Shown here: in pieces, positions 1 to 8,146 of the stretch
Layout: each line of letters opens with the position of its first letter
Numbering within the stretch: position 1 is the stretch's first letter
Assembly: GCF_000192435.1 (NCBI RefSeq)
Contig: NZ_AEUD01000008.1
Location: 118,836 to 182,835, forward strand
DNA length: 64,000 bases
DNA from: Gordonia neofelifaecis NRRL B-59395
Lineage (GTDB): Bacteria > Actinomycetota > Actinomycetes > Mycobacteriales > Mycobacteriaceae
Direction of reading: 5' to 3'
Notes under the pieces: model-generated
The model's database searches: none
What the model saw: the letters and a program-made list of their open reading frames with translations, nothing else
Told to the model about the DNA's origin: nothing
Position numbers and translations under genes: made by a program

Positions 1-26
1 TCATGAGCGCTGTCGCGAGACAGCAC

Positions 27-102
27 GCCGCCTTAGCTCAGTCGGCAGAGCGATTCACTCGTAATGAATAGGTCGGGGGTTCAATTCCCCCAGGCGGCTC
101 CA
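27..102 (+). tRNA. tRNA-Thr (anticodon CGT)
   Basis: A complete cloverleaf reads directly from the sequence. The acceptor GCCGCCT pairs with AGGCGGC, and the anticodon stem ATTCA/TGAAT closes the loop CTCGTAA. The anticodon CGT lies at 60-62 and decodes ACG (Thr). The T arm GGGGG-TTCAATT-CCCCC is intact. The 3' CCA is genomically encoded at 100-102. A strong hairpin follows immediately. Confidence 0.96.
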
Positions 103-106
103 TGTG

Positions 107-146
107 ATGAGCCGCGACATCGTTTAATCGCGATGTCGCGGCTCAT
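107..146 (+). terminator. Terminator hairpin after tRNA-Thr
   Basis: A perfect 16-bp inverted repeat (107-122 with 131-146) encloses an 8-nt loop and is followed by TCTCTCGT. It starts five bases after the tRNA CCA end, so it most likely terminates the tRNA transcript. Confidence 0.85.
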
Positions 147-307
147 CTCTCGTTGAGCGGCATCCTCGCCGCACTCACCGTCCGGAAAGCACTCCAGACA
201 CCGAACTGTCACCCGAACGTCCGATTAGTCGTCATTCCGACGATCTCGCCGGCCCACATCAATAGCGTCCGGTCCATCCGAGGCATCGATCGACAGGACC
301 ACTCCAC

Positions 308-913
308 ATGACGCTCCGCACCTTCCGACGGTTCTTGATCGTCGCAGTCGCCACGATGGGCCTGGTGGCCGGTCTCACCCTCGTCTCCCCCGGTCAGGCC
401 GCCGCTGCGACCCGCTACGACGGCCCGACGCTCAAAGCCGAACAGGGTGACTTCGCCGGGAAGAACCTGCGCCTGACGCTCACCGATCCGAACGTCCCGA
501 CCGGCGTCCTCGGCGGAAGCTCCTGCACCTCCATCCTGATGAACGGCACCGAGGCGCTTCAGGCATTCGTCGCGTTCAACGCCCAGAACTACCTGGAACT
601 GCTGCGCATCATCGCCGCGTCGCACAGCCCGCTCGGTCCCGCCGCGTCGAACAGCCTGCTCAGCCCGGGAACGAACTCGAACACCAAGACTGTCACGGTC
701 CCGGACGGGGTCTACCTGTACTTCGGGACCTGCGGCGGCTTGAACACCGCTCTCGACCCGAGCAACATCGGCGTGACGATGCGGCCCGTGATCGTGCCCG
801 ACGGCGTCGGCAGCATCAGCCCGGTGATCGACTTCGGCAGCCTGGCCATGCAGTCCGGCGCGGGTATCGCCGACATTCTGGCCATCTTCTCCCTCCTCGG
901 CAACGGTTCCTGA
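308..913 (+). CDS. Secreted protein of unknown function
   Basis: This is a 201-residue protein. An Arg-containing N-terminus and a hydrophobic stretch at residues 9-26 lead to a probable signal-peptidase site around GQAAA-A (residues 29-34). The mature part is rich in Thr, Ser, Asn and Gly and has two Cys, about residues 73 and 142, that could form a disulfide after export. No enzymatic motif is recognisable. The gene stands alone between the tRNA-Thr terminator and a 23-bp terminator hairpin, so it is probably monocistronic. The ATG start is the first Met and begins the signal peptide. Export is well supported; function is unknown. Confidence 0.85.
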   Translation: MTLRTFRRFLIVAVATMGLVAGLTLVSPGQAAAATRYDGPTLKAEQGDFAGKNLRLTLTDPNVPTGVLGGSSCTSILMNGTEALQAFVAFNAQNYLELLRIIAASHSPLGPAASNSLLSPGTNSNTKTVTVPDGVYLYFGTCGGLNTALDPSNIGVTMRPVIVPDGVGSISPVIDFGSLAMQSGAGIADILAIFSLLGNGS

Positions 914-923
914 CCCTCCCCAC

Positions 924-972
924 TCAGCAGTGTTCCCCGTGACCCGCTGCGGGTCACGGGGAACACTGCTGA
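924..972 (+). terminator. 23-bp perfect terminator hairpin
   Basis: The arms 924-946 and 950-972 are perfectly complementary over 23 bp with a 3-nt CTG loop. There is no long T tract, as often seen in high-GC actinobacteria. It begins 10 bases after the stop codon of the secreted-protein gene. Confidence 0.85.
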
Positions 973-1023
973 TCTCCGGGTTCGCGCCGCAGACGCCGCC
1001 GGCACGGACGAGAATGTGGAGTC

Positions 1024-1797
1024 ATGACGATGCCCGCGTTGTTCCTCAGCCATGGCGCCCCACCCCTGGTGGACGACGAACGCTGGGTCGCCGAACTCGA
1101 GCGGCTGGCAGGCGAACTCCCGCGGCCGAAGCAGATCCTGATCGTCTCCGCGCACTGGGAGGCGGCGCCGCTGACCATCGGCGCGACCGACTCCCGGGTG
1201 CCGCTGACCTACGACTTCTGGGGATTCCCCGACCGCTTCTACGAAACCACCTACGACTCGCCGGGTGCACCGGACCTGGCCGACCGCATCGCCCGGCTGA
1301 TGCCCGTGGGCGAGGAGGTGCACCACGACGCCGAGCGCCGCCTGGACCACGGTGCCTACGTCCCACTCACCGTGATGTATCCGGATGCCGACGTCCCGGT
1401 GCTGCAGGTGTCGATGCCGACGCTCGACCCCCAGCGGCTCCTGAAGCTCGGGCAGCGACTCACCGAGCTACGCGACGAGGGGGTGCTGATCATCGGGTCG
1501 GGCTTCACCACGCACGGCCTGCCCTACCTCGACGATCCGTCACCGACTGCGACTCCGCCGTCGTGGTCCGTCGACTTCGATCAATGGGCGCACGAGCGGT
1601 TCGCCGCGGGCGACGTCGACGGGTTGCTCGACTTCGCCCATCGCGCGCCGGGAATGCCGTACGCGCATCCGCGCACCGAGCACTTCGCGCCGCTGTTCGT
1701 GACGCTCGGCGCTTCGACCACGATCGACGCCGTTCCCGACGAGCCGATCGACGGATTCTGGATGGGCCTGGCCAAGCGCAGCATCGTGGTGAGCTGA
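1024..1797 (+). CDS. LigB-type (class III) extradiol dioxygenase, DODA/YgiD-like
   Basis: This 257-residue protein matches the 4,5-DOPA-dioxygenase/YgiD branch of the LigB superfamily: non-haem iron(II) enzymes that open catechol-type rings at an extradiol position. The N-terminus FLSHGAP carries His10, and SAHWE carries His44. LDHGAYVPL (His109), FTTHGLPY (His164) and RTEHFAPLF (His220) supply the other conserved histidines of the active-site region. The length is typical for the family. The gene is preceded by a terminator and converges on a lipase, so it is probably transcribed alone. The family is clear. The physiological substrate cannot be read from the sequence, because no aromatic catabolic cluster surrounds it. 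Confidence 0.85.
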   Translation: MTMPALFLSHGAPPLVDDERWVAELERLAGELPRPKQILIVSAHWEAAPLTIGATDSRVPLTYDFWGFPDRFYETTYDSPGAPDLADRIARLMPVGEEVHHDAERRLDHGAYVPLTVMYPDADVPVLQVSMPTLDPQRLLKLGQRLTELRDEGVLIIGSGFTTHGLPYLDDPSPTATPPSWSVDFDQWAHERFAAGDVDGLLDFAHRAPGMPYAHPRTEHFAPLFVTLGASTTIDAVPDEPIDGFWMGLAKRSIVVS

Positions 1798-1814
1798 CCC
1801 CGGGACCGACGCCG

Positions 1815-2825
1815 TCAGAAGCTGAACAGCCAGGGGTTCGCGGCACAGGCCGCCCTCGACGTCCGATCTCCCCGCAGCGCATTCAGCACGATCGACATCG
1901 CTCGTGGCGAGTACACCATCGACAGGTGGTCCGACGTGTCCTGCTCACAGCCGTTCTGCAAGGTGACGTTCCGGACCCCCGGAGCGCGCAGGAAGGCGCT
2001 GTCGTACGGGGTCACCACCTCGTCGTATCGACTCGCGACGATCGTGTAGTCGACGCCCGGGAACGTCGTTCGCCCGGCGTTGAGCTTCTCGATGAACGAC
2101 GATCCGACCGACTGTTCGATCGCGCCGGTGCCGGTCAGCCAGGCGTAGAACCCCATCACGTCGAGTCCGGCATCGCTGATCTGTCTGCCGATCCACGCCA
2201 TTCCGTCGAGCGTGGTCCCGTGATTCGGCGTCGCGAGCATCACGAACCGGCCGATCTTCGTCTTGGCCGGATCCGCCGCGTCGGCACCGCCGTCGTGCTT
2301 CATCCACTGCCGGACCACCAGCCCGCCCTGGGAGTGCGCGACGACGTCGACCTTCGCGGCGCCCGTCGCCGTGCGGACACGATCGATGTAGTGGCCGAGT
2401 TGGGCGGCCGATCGGGCGATTCCGGCCACGCCGTTCGCCGCGGGCAGCAGGGTGGCGACGCCACCCTGGTCGAAGACGTCGGTGCGGCCGTAGCTGGGAG
2501 CGAAGACGCAGTACCCGGCCTTCGCGAGCACCGGTGACAGGCCGGCCCAGTTGTCATACCCGTTCTCGTAGGTCCCGTGGACCAGCACCACCGGATTCTG
2601 TCCCGGCTTCGGCCGGCAGCCGAAGTCGTCGGCCCCCGGGGGCGCCTGGTCTGGGTGCAGTTGGGCGTACGCGTAGCCGGCCCAGAACCCCTGCTGAGCT
2701 GGACCGGTGCCGACGGTTCCGGGTATCGACGGCAGCGCTCGCGGTTCGGCGGACACGGGAGCGGCCGGGAGCAGCGCGGTGAGGGCGATCGCCGCACACA
2801 GCAGGGCAGTCTTGCGAATCTTCAT
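1815..2825 (-). CDS. Secreted lipase/esterase (alpha/beta hydrolase, class 2 lipase type)
   Basis: From the chosen ATG this is a 336-residue secreted alpha/beta hydrolase. It begins MKIRK, has a hydrophobic core, and a likely cleavage site near PVSA-EP. The oxyanion-hole region LVHGTYENG is followed by the nucleophile elbow AHSQGG. A catalytic Asp is likely in the YDEVVTPYDS segment, and a His in DTSDHLSM. An ATG five codons upstream (2840) is possible, but the purine-rich AGAGAAGAGAGA directly before this ATG is the better ribosome-binding site. A second, related lipase is at 22004-22951. It probably hydrolyses short- or medium-chain esters outside the membrane. Confidence 0.85.
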   Translation of the reverse strand: MKIRKTALLCAAIALTALLPAAPVSAEPRALPSIPGTVGTGPAQQGFWAGYAYAQLHPDQAPPGADDFGCRPKPGQNPVVLVHGTYENGYDNWAGLSPVLAKAGYCVFAPSYGRTDVFDQGGVATLLPAANGVAGIARSAAQLGHYIDRVRTATGAAKVDVVAHSQGGLVVRQWMKHDGGADAADPAKTKIGRFVMLATPNHGTTLDGMAWIGRQISDAGLDVMGFYAWLTGTGAIEQSVGSSFIEKLNAGRTTFPGVDYTIVASRYDEVVTPYDSAFLRAPGVRNVTLQNGCEQDTSDHLSMVYSPRAMSIVLNALRGDRTSRAACAANPWLFSF

Positions 2826-2850
2826 TCTCTCTTCTCTCATCGAAGGATGG

Positions 2851-3993
2851 TCAGGCCGCGGATGCCGTCGCGGCAGCGGCGGCGTGTCCGAGCCAGTCGA
2901 GTGCCGCGCGGGCGGTCCAGAACGACAGCGGGAGGTGCCACCCGAACGGTGACCGCTGGTACTCCACCTCGACGCCGAGTGCGCGGTACCGGCCCACCAG
3001 CGCCGCGACGTCCGATACCGCGATCACCTCGTCCCGCTCGCCCTGCTGCACCAGCAGCGGCACCGCGGGCGCCGACTCGCCGGGCCGGATCTCGGCGAGG
3101 ACCGCGGCCAGCCGCGGATCGCGCAGCAGGCCGTCCAACCCGTATTCCAGGTGATCGCCCACGTCGAAGAGGGCGAACCGCATGAGCGCCGCGAGCGGGG
3201 TGAGCGTGGCGGCCACGCTCAGTGAGGTGCGCAGTTCCGGGCGGGCGTGGTCGTCGACGACCGCATCGAGTTCCGGGTACGCGCGCAACAGCCCGGCGAG
3301 GAAGACCATGACGAAGCCGGCGAACCGGCCGCCGTTCAGTCGCTTGAAGGTCGCCGCCAGATCTCCGACCGGAGCGCCCGCGACCGCCCCGACCACGGTG
3401 AGCTCCGGCGCGTGGATCCGCGCGGTCTCGGCAGCCCAGAGCGTTGCCAGACCGCCGCCCGAGTACCCCCACAGTCCGACGTGCGGCGGCAGACTGCCCG
3501 CGGCGTCGTCCGCGTAGACCGCCCGCACCGCGTCCAGCGCACGATGGCCGGGCTCCCGCGGCGCACCGAGCCGACCGCGACGACCGCAGTGGTCGGGCAC
3601 CGACACCGTCCAGCCGCGTCTCAGCGCCGCGACGATCTGCGGCAACTCCAGATGCGCCAGACTCCCGGCGGCCCGCGATCCAGACCGCAGCCCGTACGAC
3701 GGCAGGGCCCGCGGCGTCACCGCGTCAACGGCGCACTGGAACGACAGCACGCCCACCGCGGGCGCACTCGGACGGAGCACCGTGGTGACCGCGCACTCGG
3801 CGACGCCGTGACGATCCGAGGTCCGGTAGAGGAGTTGATCGGCGCGGATCGGCAGGGCCGGTCCGCCGAACGACCCGATGTTCACCGACCGTCGACGAAG
3901 GACCGAGCCCGGCGCGACGCCGACCGGGTCGTCCGGGTCGTCCGGGAATCGATAGAAGTGGTCCAGCTCTGGTGGTCGGATGGATGCAGTCAC
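2851..3993 (-). CDS. Secretory-lipase (LIP family) protein without an obvious signal peptide
   Basis: This 380-residue protein fits the LIP/secretory triacylglycerol lipase family. It has an N-terminal segment FYRFPDDP typical of the family, the nucleophile elbow GYSGGG (about residue 178), a likely acidic residue in QQGERDEVI, and a C-terminal His in GWHLPLSFW. Unlike most relatives, including the paralogue at 48696-49988, it begins with a hydrophilic stretch and shows no classical signal peptide. It may therefore stay inside the cell or use another route. It lies upstream of and in line with the secreted lipase at 1815-2825, with a gap of about 25 bases, so the two may be co-transcribed. 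The substrate is not predictable. Confidence 0.8.
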   Translation of the reverse strand: MTASIRPPELDHFYRFPDDPDDPVGVAPGSVLRRRSVNIGSFGGPALPIRADQLLYRTSDRHGVAECAVTTVLRPSAPAVGVLSFQCAVDAVTPRALPSYGLRSGSRAAGSLAHLELPQIVAALRRGWTVSVPDHCGRRGRLGAPREPGHRALDAVRAVYADDAAGSLPPHVGLWGYSGGGLATLWAAETARIHAPELTVVGAVAGAPVGDLAATFKRLNGGRFAGFVMVFLAGLLRAYPELDAVVDDHARPELRTSLSVAATLTPLAALMRFALFDVGDHLEYGLDGLLRDPRLAAVLAEIRPGESAPAVPLLVQQGERDEVIAVSDVAALVGRYRALGVEVEYQRSPFGWHLPLSFWTARAALDWLGHAAAAATASAA

Positions 3994-4127
3994 GATCTCT
4001 CACCGTAGGAACGCCGACGGCACCGGTCACTGCGCTCTGGAGAGAGATTCCGGGCCGGATTTCGTCACCGGAGACAAACCCCGGTGGCACCGGCCGGACC
4101 GCATCGGGGATCCATCAGAATGTCTGC

Positions 4128-5354
4128 ATGCCCCAACAGATTCCGGACGAATCCGGGTTCCTGCCGCGCCTGCGGGCGCAGTGGCCGCGGATCGCCGCCG
4201 AGATGCTCCGCGGCGGAATCGCGGCCACCGTGCCGAGCGGTCTGCCGGAGGACCATTTCAACGACGAGGTCCTCCCCGCGATCATCCTCTGCGGGAACGC
4301 GGCGTTCGAGGCGCTCGCCTACGACCGCGCGCTGTCGTACGACGAGGTGCACGCCTTCGCAGCCCCGGTGGCCGAGCGTCACGCCGAGGACCGGCTGCCG
4401 CTGCGCACCTTGCTGACCGGCATCGCCGACTCCGCACAGATCCTGCTGGCGGAGGCCGCGGCGCTCGCCGGCCCGGCCGACCTCGCCGAACTCGTGACCT
4501 TCGGGCAGCGTCTCCTGACGCTCCTGAGCAACATCAACATCACGGTGGTGTCCACCTACACCGAGGTGGAGCAGTCCATCTATCACGCGGAGCGAGAGGC
4601 CCGGCGCGAGCTGTGCGCAGCCCTGGTGGCCGGGCGTCCCGCCGCCGGCCTCGCCGCACGCGCGGACACCGCGGTCGCCGACTCCTATTCGGTGTTGAGC
4701 ATCCGGCTCGACGTCGACGACAGCCCGGTGAGTGCGGCGCATCTGATCACCCGGCGCCGGATGCGACTGCTCCAGCGCGCCCTCGACGAGCTGACGACCG
4801 AGACCACCCCGTCACTGTTCGACGGTGTGCATGGCACCGCGCTGATCGCCGGATACGCATCTGCCACCGCTCACCGCCAGGAGCGGTGGCAGATGCTCGC
4901 CGACCGCCTCACCGAGCAGTTCGGCGCCGATGTGCATGTCATCGTGACTCCGGACGTCGCGCCGGAGGATCTTCCCGCGGCCGTCGCCGACGGTGGCGAA
5001 CTGGCCGAGCTCGCCGCTGCCCTTGGCCGTCCGGCCGGAGCGTACGGGCTCGACGATCTGCTGCTCGAATACCAGATCACCCGGCCCAGCCCGGCGCGCG
5101 ATCGCCTCGCGGCGAGAGTGAGTCCGCTGTTCGAGCAACCGCACCTGCTCGACGCCTTGCAGGCGCACCTGAAGCACGGTGCCAATCGGAAGGAGGCGGC
5201 ACGCGAGGTGTTCGTCCATCCGAACACCCTCACCTACCGGCTTCGACGGGTCGGCGAGCTGACGGGCCTCGACCCCGCCGATCCGCACGACTCGCGGATC
5301 CTCGCCGCCGCCCTCACCGTGACGCGGCTGCAGCATCGCCCGATCCGCGCATGA
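4128..5354 (+). CDS. PucR/CdaR-type helix-turn-helix transcriptional regulator
   Basis: This 408-residue regulator carries the PucR-type C-terminal helix-turn-helix near residues 345-400: LKHGANRKEAAREVFVH, then PNTLTYRLRRVGELTG. That is the family signature for DNA binding. The middle contains a degenerate GGDEF-like/CdaR regulator region. The N-terminal part is all-helical and probably a sensor. Translation was started at the ATG of MPQQIPDE. In-frame codons further upstream would extend over the promoter shared with the divergent lipase gene at 3993. That position makes regulation of the lipase pair plausible, but this is an inference from gene order. Confidence 0.85.
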   Translation: MPQQIPDESGFLPRLRAQWPRIAAEMLRGGIAATVPSGLPEDHFNDEVLPAIILCGNAAFEALAYDRALSYDEVHAFAAPVAERHAEDRLPLRTLLTGIADSAQILLAEAAALAGPADLAELVTFGQRLLTLLSNINITVVSTYTEVEQSIYHAEREARRELCAALVAGRPAAGLAARADTAVADSYSVLSIRLDVDDSPVSAAHLITRRRMRLLQRALDELTTETTPSLFDGVHGTALIAGYASATAHRQERWQMLADRLTEQFGADVHVIVTPDVAPEDLPAAVADGGELAELAAALGRPAGAYGLDDLLLEYQITRPSPARDRLAARVSPLFEQPHLLDALQAHLKHGANRKEAAREVFVHPNTLTYRLRRVGELTGLDPADPHDSRILAAALTVTRLQHRPIRA

Positions 5355-5378
5355 TCGCCGGCTGGGCCGTGTTTCGAA

Positions 5379-5735
5379 CTACACCAGCCCGCCGAGCCAG
5401 ATCCCGATGCCGCACGCGACCACCGAGCCGACCAGTGTCCCGACGCCGTAGACGACGGCGCGTCGTCCTTCGGCTCGGACGGTCTCAACCGCCGCTGTCG
5501 AGAAGGTGGTGAACCCACCGCAGAACCCGGTGCCGATGACCACCTGCCAGCCGTGCCCGACCCCGGCGAACATCACCAGGCCGGCGATGAAGCCGATGAG
5601 CAGCGACCCGCCGAGGTTGATCGCGAACGTGGGCCCGGGGAATGCCGACGGCCATCGGCGACGGCTGTAGTAGTCGACGAGGTAACGGGCGACGGCGCCC
5701 AGTGCTCCGGCGAGCACGGTCACACCGAAGATCAT
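5379..5735 (-). CDS. crcB: Fluoride exporter FluC/CrcB, second subunit
   Basis: This 118-residue, four-helix membrane protein of the FluC (CrcB) family forms dual-topology dimeric channels that expel fluoride. The conserved pore motifs are visible as FAINLGGSLLIG and GTGFCGGFTTFST. The start is the ATG at 5735; its ATGA overlaps the stop of the upstream FluC gene, so the two are translationally coupled. Two adjacent, diverged FluC genes usually make a heterodimer in Gram-positive bacteria. I saw no fluoride-riboswitch-like sequence upstream of the pair. Confidence 0.92.
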   Translation of the reverse strand: MIFGVTVLAGALGAVARYLVDYYSRRRWPSAFPGPTFAINLGGSLLIGFIAGLVMFAGVGHGWQVVIGTGFCGGFTTFSTAAVETVRAEGRRAVVYGVGTLVGSVVACGIGIWLGGLV

Positions 5736-6154
5736 GCGCGCCCGCTCCGCAACGGGAGCAGCCGGCGCGCTGCTCGCATCCCCGACAGTGCGAGCAGCAC
5801 ACCGGCTGCCACGCTGACGACCGCGTAGGCGATCGCCAGGCCATAGTGCTCGCCACGACCCAGCAGATCGATCTCCAGCGCAAACGCGCTGTAGGTGGTC
5901 AGAGCTCCACAGAAACCCGAACCCACTGCCAATCTCACTCGACGCCGCCATCCGACGTCGCGTCCAAGCCGCGCCAACCCCTCTAACAGCGCGCCGAGGA
6001 CGAAGGCCCCGACGAGGTTCACCGCGAACGTCCCCCACGGCCACTGGCCGTCGTTCGCGGGCCACATCTCTTCGGCGAGCCACCGCACCGCGGTACCCGC
6101 CACTCCGCCGACGAACACCCAACCGATCGCCGCCAGGATCTCCTTCTCCACCAC
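5732..6154 (-). CDS. crcB: Fluoride exporter FluC/CrcB, first subunit
   Basis: This is the first gene of the FluC pair, with four predicted membrane helices and the family motifs FAVNLVGAFVLG and GSGFCGALTTYSAF. I chose a GTG start at 6154 because AAGGAG sits five bases upstream. An ATG at 6208 would add 18 hydrophilic residues without a ribosome-binding site. Its last four bases are the ATGA overlap with the second FluC gene. The partner subunit and stop-start coupling imply an obligate 1:1 complex in the cytoplasmic membrane. A small acidic-protein gene runs divergently from the same intergenic region. Confidence 0.9.
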   Translation of the reverse strand: MVEKEILAAIGWVFVGGVAGTAVRWLAEEMWPANDGQWPWGTFAVNLVGAFVLGALLEGLARLGRDVGWRRRVRLAVGSGFCGALTTYSAFALEIDLLGRGEHYGLAIAYAVVSVAAGVLLALSGMRAARRLLPLRSGRA

Positions 6155-6259
6155 CCGGACTCCTTCGCCTTCGATATCGAAAGAGTACGACTCGCTCACT
6201 TCCCTCATCTGCGCCCGACTTATAGTTGAGGCAGGTTCCGCACCGTCCGAGGAGACCCC

Positions 6260-6406
6260 ATGTCTGAGTTCATCGACAAGATCAAAGAGAAGGCCGAAGC
6301 GGTCTCCGCAGCGATCGACAACGAGTTGACGGTGCTGGAGGGCGCCGGAGGCGACGATCCGTTCGCCGAGCCCGACGATCCGGAAGCCGCCGAAGCGACC
6401 GACTGA
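6260..6406 (+). CDS. Small acidic protein, 48 residues
   Basis: This short gene has a convincing ribosome-binding site (GAGGAG, seven bases before the ATG) and normal high-GC codon use. The product begins MSEFIDKIKEKAEA, an amphipathic basic/acidic helix. It then becomes strongly acidic, with many Asp and Glu, and ends EAAEATD. No cysteine, signal peptide or membrane segment is visible. A TATAGT hexamer at 6221-6226 could be its -10 element. It is divergent from the FluC pair. I do not recognise a family; a small cytosolic accessory protein is all that can be said. Confidence 0.7.
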   Translation: MSEFIDKIKEKAEAVSAAIDNELTVLEGAGGDDPFAEPDDPEAAEATD

Positions 6407-6409
6407 TCG

Positions 6410-6664
6410 CTACGCGTCGCCCGCGGCCCCCAACCGCCGGCTCACGTACCACCCGGCCGCGACCGGGACGCACATGATGCCCGCGAAGATCGCGGTCCCC
6501 ACCAGTGGCTGGACGAAGACGTCGCCGCCGGTGTATCCGACTGTGCCGTGGTACAGCACCGAGACCGCGTAGTAGAGGATCGTTGCCAGCATCAGTCTGG
6601 ACACGACCGCCCCGGACCGGCCGATCCGAGCCTCCGAGTTCTTCGCTGTGAGCATGGAGACCAT
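6410..6664 (-). CDS. Small membrane protein, two predicted helices
   Basis: About 84 residues from an ATG at 6664; a second ATG at 6655 is equally possible. It has a basic N-terminus and two hydrophobic segments: one around LMLATILYYAVSVLYHG, the other around VGTAIFAGIMCVPVAAGWYV. Together these would make a hairpin in the cytoplasmic membrane with both ends inside. In-frame coding potential extends to 6787 but has neither a ribosome-binding site nor hydrophobic character. It lies just downstream of holB on the same strand, with a gap of about 125 bases. The family is not recognised. Confidence 0.6.
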   Translation of the reverse strand: MVSMLTAKNSEARIGRSGAVVSRLMLATILYYAVSVLYHGTVGYTGGDVFVQPLVGTAIFAGIMCVPVAAGWYVSRRLGAAGDA

Positions 6665-6790
6665 TTCACGCGCACGCGCGAGGGTCACCAACTCGACGAC
6701 GCGCGAAACCCACTGAAACCGCAGTTCAGAAGCGATGGAGATTTTCTCCGGTCCGGAGAGAATCGACTCGCGGCAGCCCCGATTCACCCC

Positions 6791-8062
6791 TCAGCGGTGC
6801 GACAGCTGCCTGCCGATCTGAACCACCATCGCATCGACGGCGAACTTCGGCTTCACGTTGGTCTCAAGGGCCTCCCGGCAATCGAGGACGGCTTCGATGC
6901 ACCGCAACAACTGTTCCGGCGACGCATGCCGGGACATCGGACCGGTGAGATCCTGGGCCTTGTCCGGGTGCATCAGGGTGACCTGCGCGCCCATCGCAAG
7001 AGACAGCCCGTCGCGGAACAACGCGGCGAGGTCGACGAGCGCGCGGTCGAGCACGTCGCGCATCGTCCGCGTCCGCCGTGACTTCTGCCGCTTCTCCAGT
7101 TCCTTGACCGCGCCGGCCGTGCCGCGCGGCGGTCGCGCGGTGCCCTTGCCCGTGCCTCCCGCGCCGAGCGCGGTCATCAGCTCCTCGGTCTCGGCGGCGT
7201 CGCGCTCGGCGCTGATCTGGTTCGCCGCGTCGGTCGCTGTCTTCACGAGGGTCTCGGCGGCCGCGAACGCCGTCGAATCGCGAGTCGCCGCGCGGGCGAG
7301 GCCGAGCGCCTGGTCCCGCTGCTGTCGCGCCGAGGCGTCGGTGGCGAGCCGCTTGGCCCGGCCTACGTGCCCGCCGGCGACGGACGCCGCCCATTCCGCG
7401 CGGTCGGCCTCGATCCCGTCGCGATCGATCAGCACCCGCGCGATGCCTGCGGCGGCGGGTGCGGTGAGACCGACGTGCCGACATCGCGAGCGCAGGGTGA
7501 TCGCGATGTCCTCGGGTGCGACCGACGGGGCGCAGAGCAGGAAGATCGTGCGATCCGGCGGCTCCTCCACGGCCTTGAGCAAGGCGTTCGCACCCTGCTC
7601 GGTGAGACGGTCCGCGTCCTCGACGACGACGATCTGCCACCGGCCGGTGGTCGGCCGGCGCGCGGCGAGCTGCACGATGCCACGGATCTGTGCGACGGAG
7701 ATGGTCAGTCCCTCGGGAACGATGTGCCGGACGTCGCCGTGCGTGCCTGCCAGCACGGTGGTGCAGGCCCGGCATTCGCCACACCCGACCTCGTCCGGCG
7801 CGTGACACTGCAGCGCGGCCGCAAAGCACGTCGCGGCCACCGACCGGCCGCTTCCCGGCGGCCCGGTGAACAGCCACGCGTGGGTCATCGACTCCCGCAC
7901 CACTGTCTCGACCTCAGCCGCGGGCTCGTCGGCGAACATCGACACCGCACCGTCGTCCGCCTCGTCCAACCTGGCGGCCGCCGAACGTGCGGAGGTCGCC
8001 GCGGTGAGGAGCTCGTCGACGAGTCCGTGCTGGCCGATCATCCGGTCAAAGACATTTGTCAC
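6791..8062 (-). CDS. holB: DNA polymerase III delta-prime subunit
   Basis: This 423-residue AAA+ protein corresponds to Rv3644c and is the delta-prime clamp-loader subunit. It has a P-loop-like GPPGSGRS with Arg where the Walker lysine should be, as expected for the non-hydrolysing delta-prime. A four-cysteine zinc module includes CGECRAC. A sensor region NALLKAVEEPP and the arginine-finger segment TLRSRCRH follow. The start is a GTG at 8062 (VTNVFDRMIGQ), matching the usual N-terminus for the family. Upstream in-frame codons read antisense through the adenylate cyclase gene and are not real. It is divergent from the cyclase gene, an arrangement conserved in mycobacteria. Confidence 0.93.
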   Translation of the reverse strand: MTNVFDRMIGQHGLVDELLTAATSARSAAARLDEADDGAVSMFADEPAAEVETVVRESMTHAWLFTGPPGSGRSVAATCFAAALQCHAPDEVGCGECRACTTVLAGTHGDVRHIVPEGLTISVAQIRGIVQLAARRPTTGRWQIVVVEDADRLTEQGANALLKAVEEPPDRTIFLLCAPSVAPEDIAITLRSRCRHVGLTAPAAAGIARVLIDRDGIEADRAEWAASVAGGHVGRAKRLATDASARQQRDQALGLARAATRDSTAFAAAETLVKTATDAANQISAERDAAETEELMTALGAGGTGKGTARPPRGTAGAVKELEKRQKSRRTRTMRDVLDRALVDLAALFRDGLSLAMGAQVTLMHPDKAQDLTGPMSRHASPEQLLRCIEAVLDCREALETNVKPKFAVDAMVVQIGRQLSHR

Positions 8063-8146
8063 ATCAGCCAGCCTAAAGCCCTGCTCAGACAACACGAACT
8101 CTCCGGGGTGTTTAACAATTGCAAGCATCCCGCTACCTTGGATGAC

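Noticed and set aside
6155-6259. Fluoride riboswitch upstream of the FluC genes
   Set aside because: I looked for the crcB-motif core (GGxGAUGG and the pseudoknot partner) and did not find it in the short divergent region.
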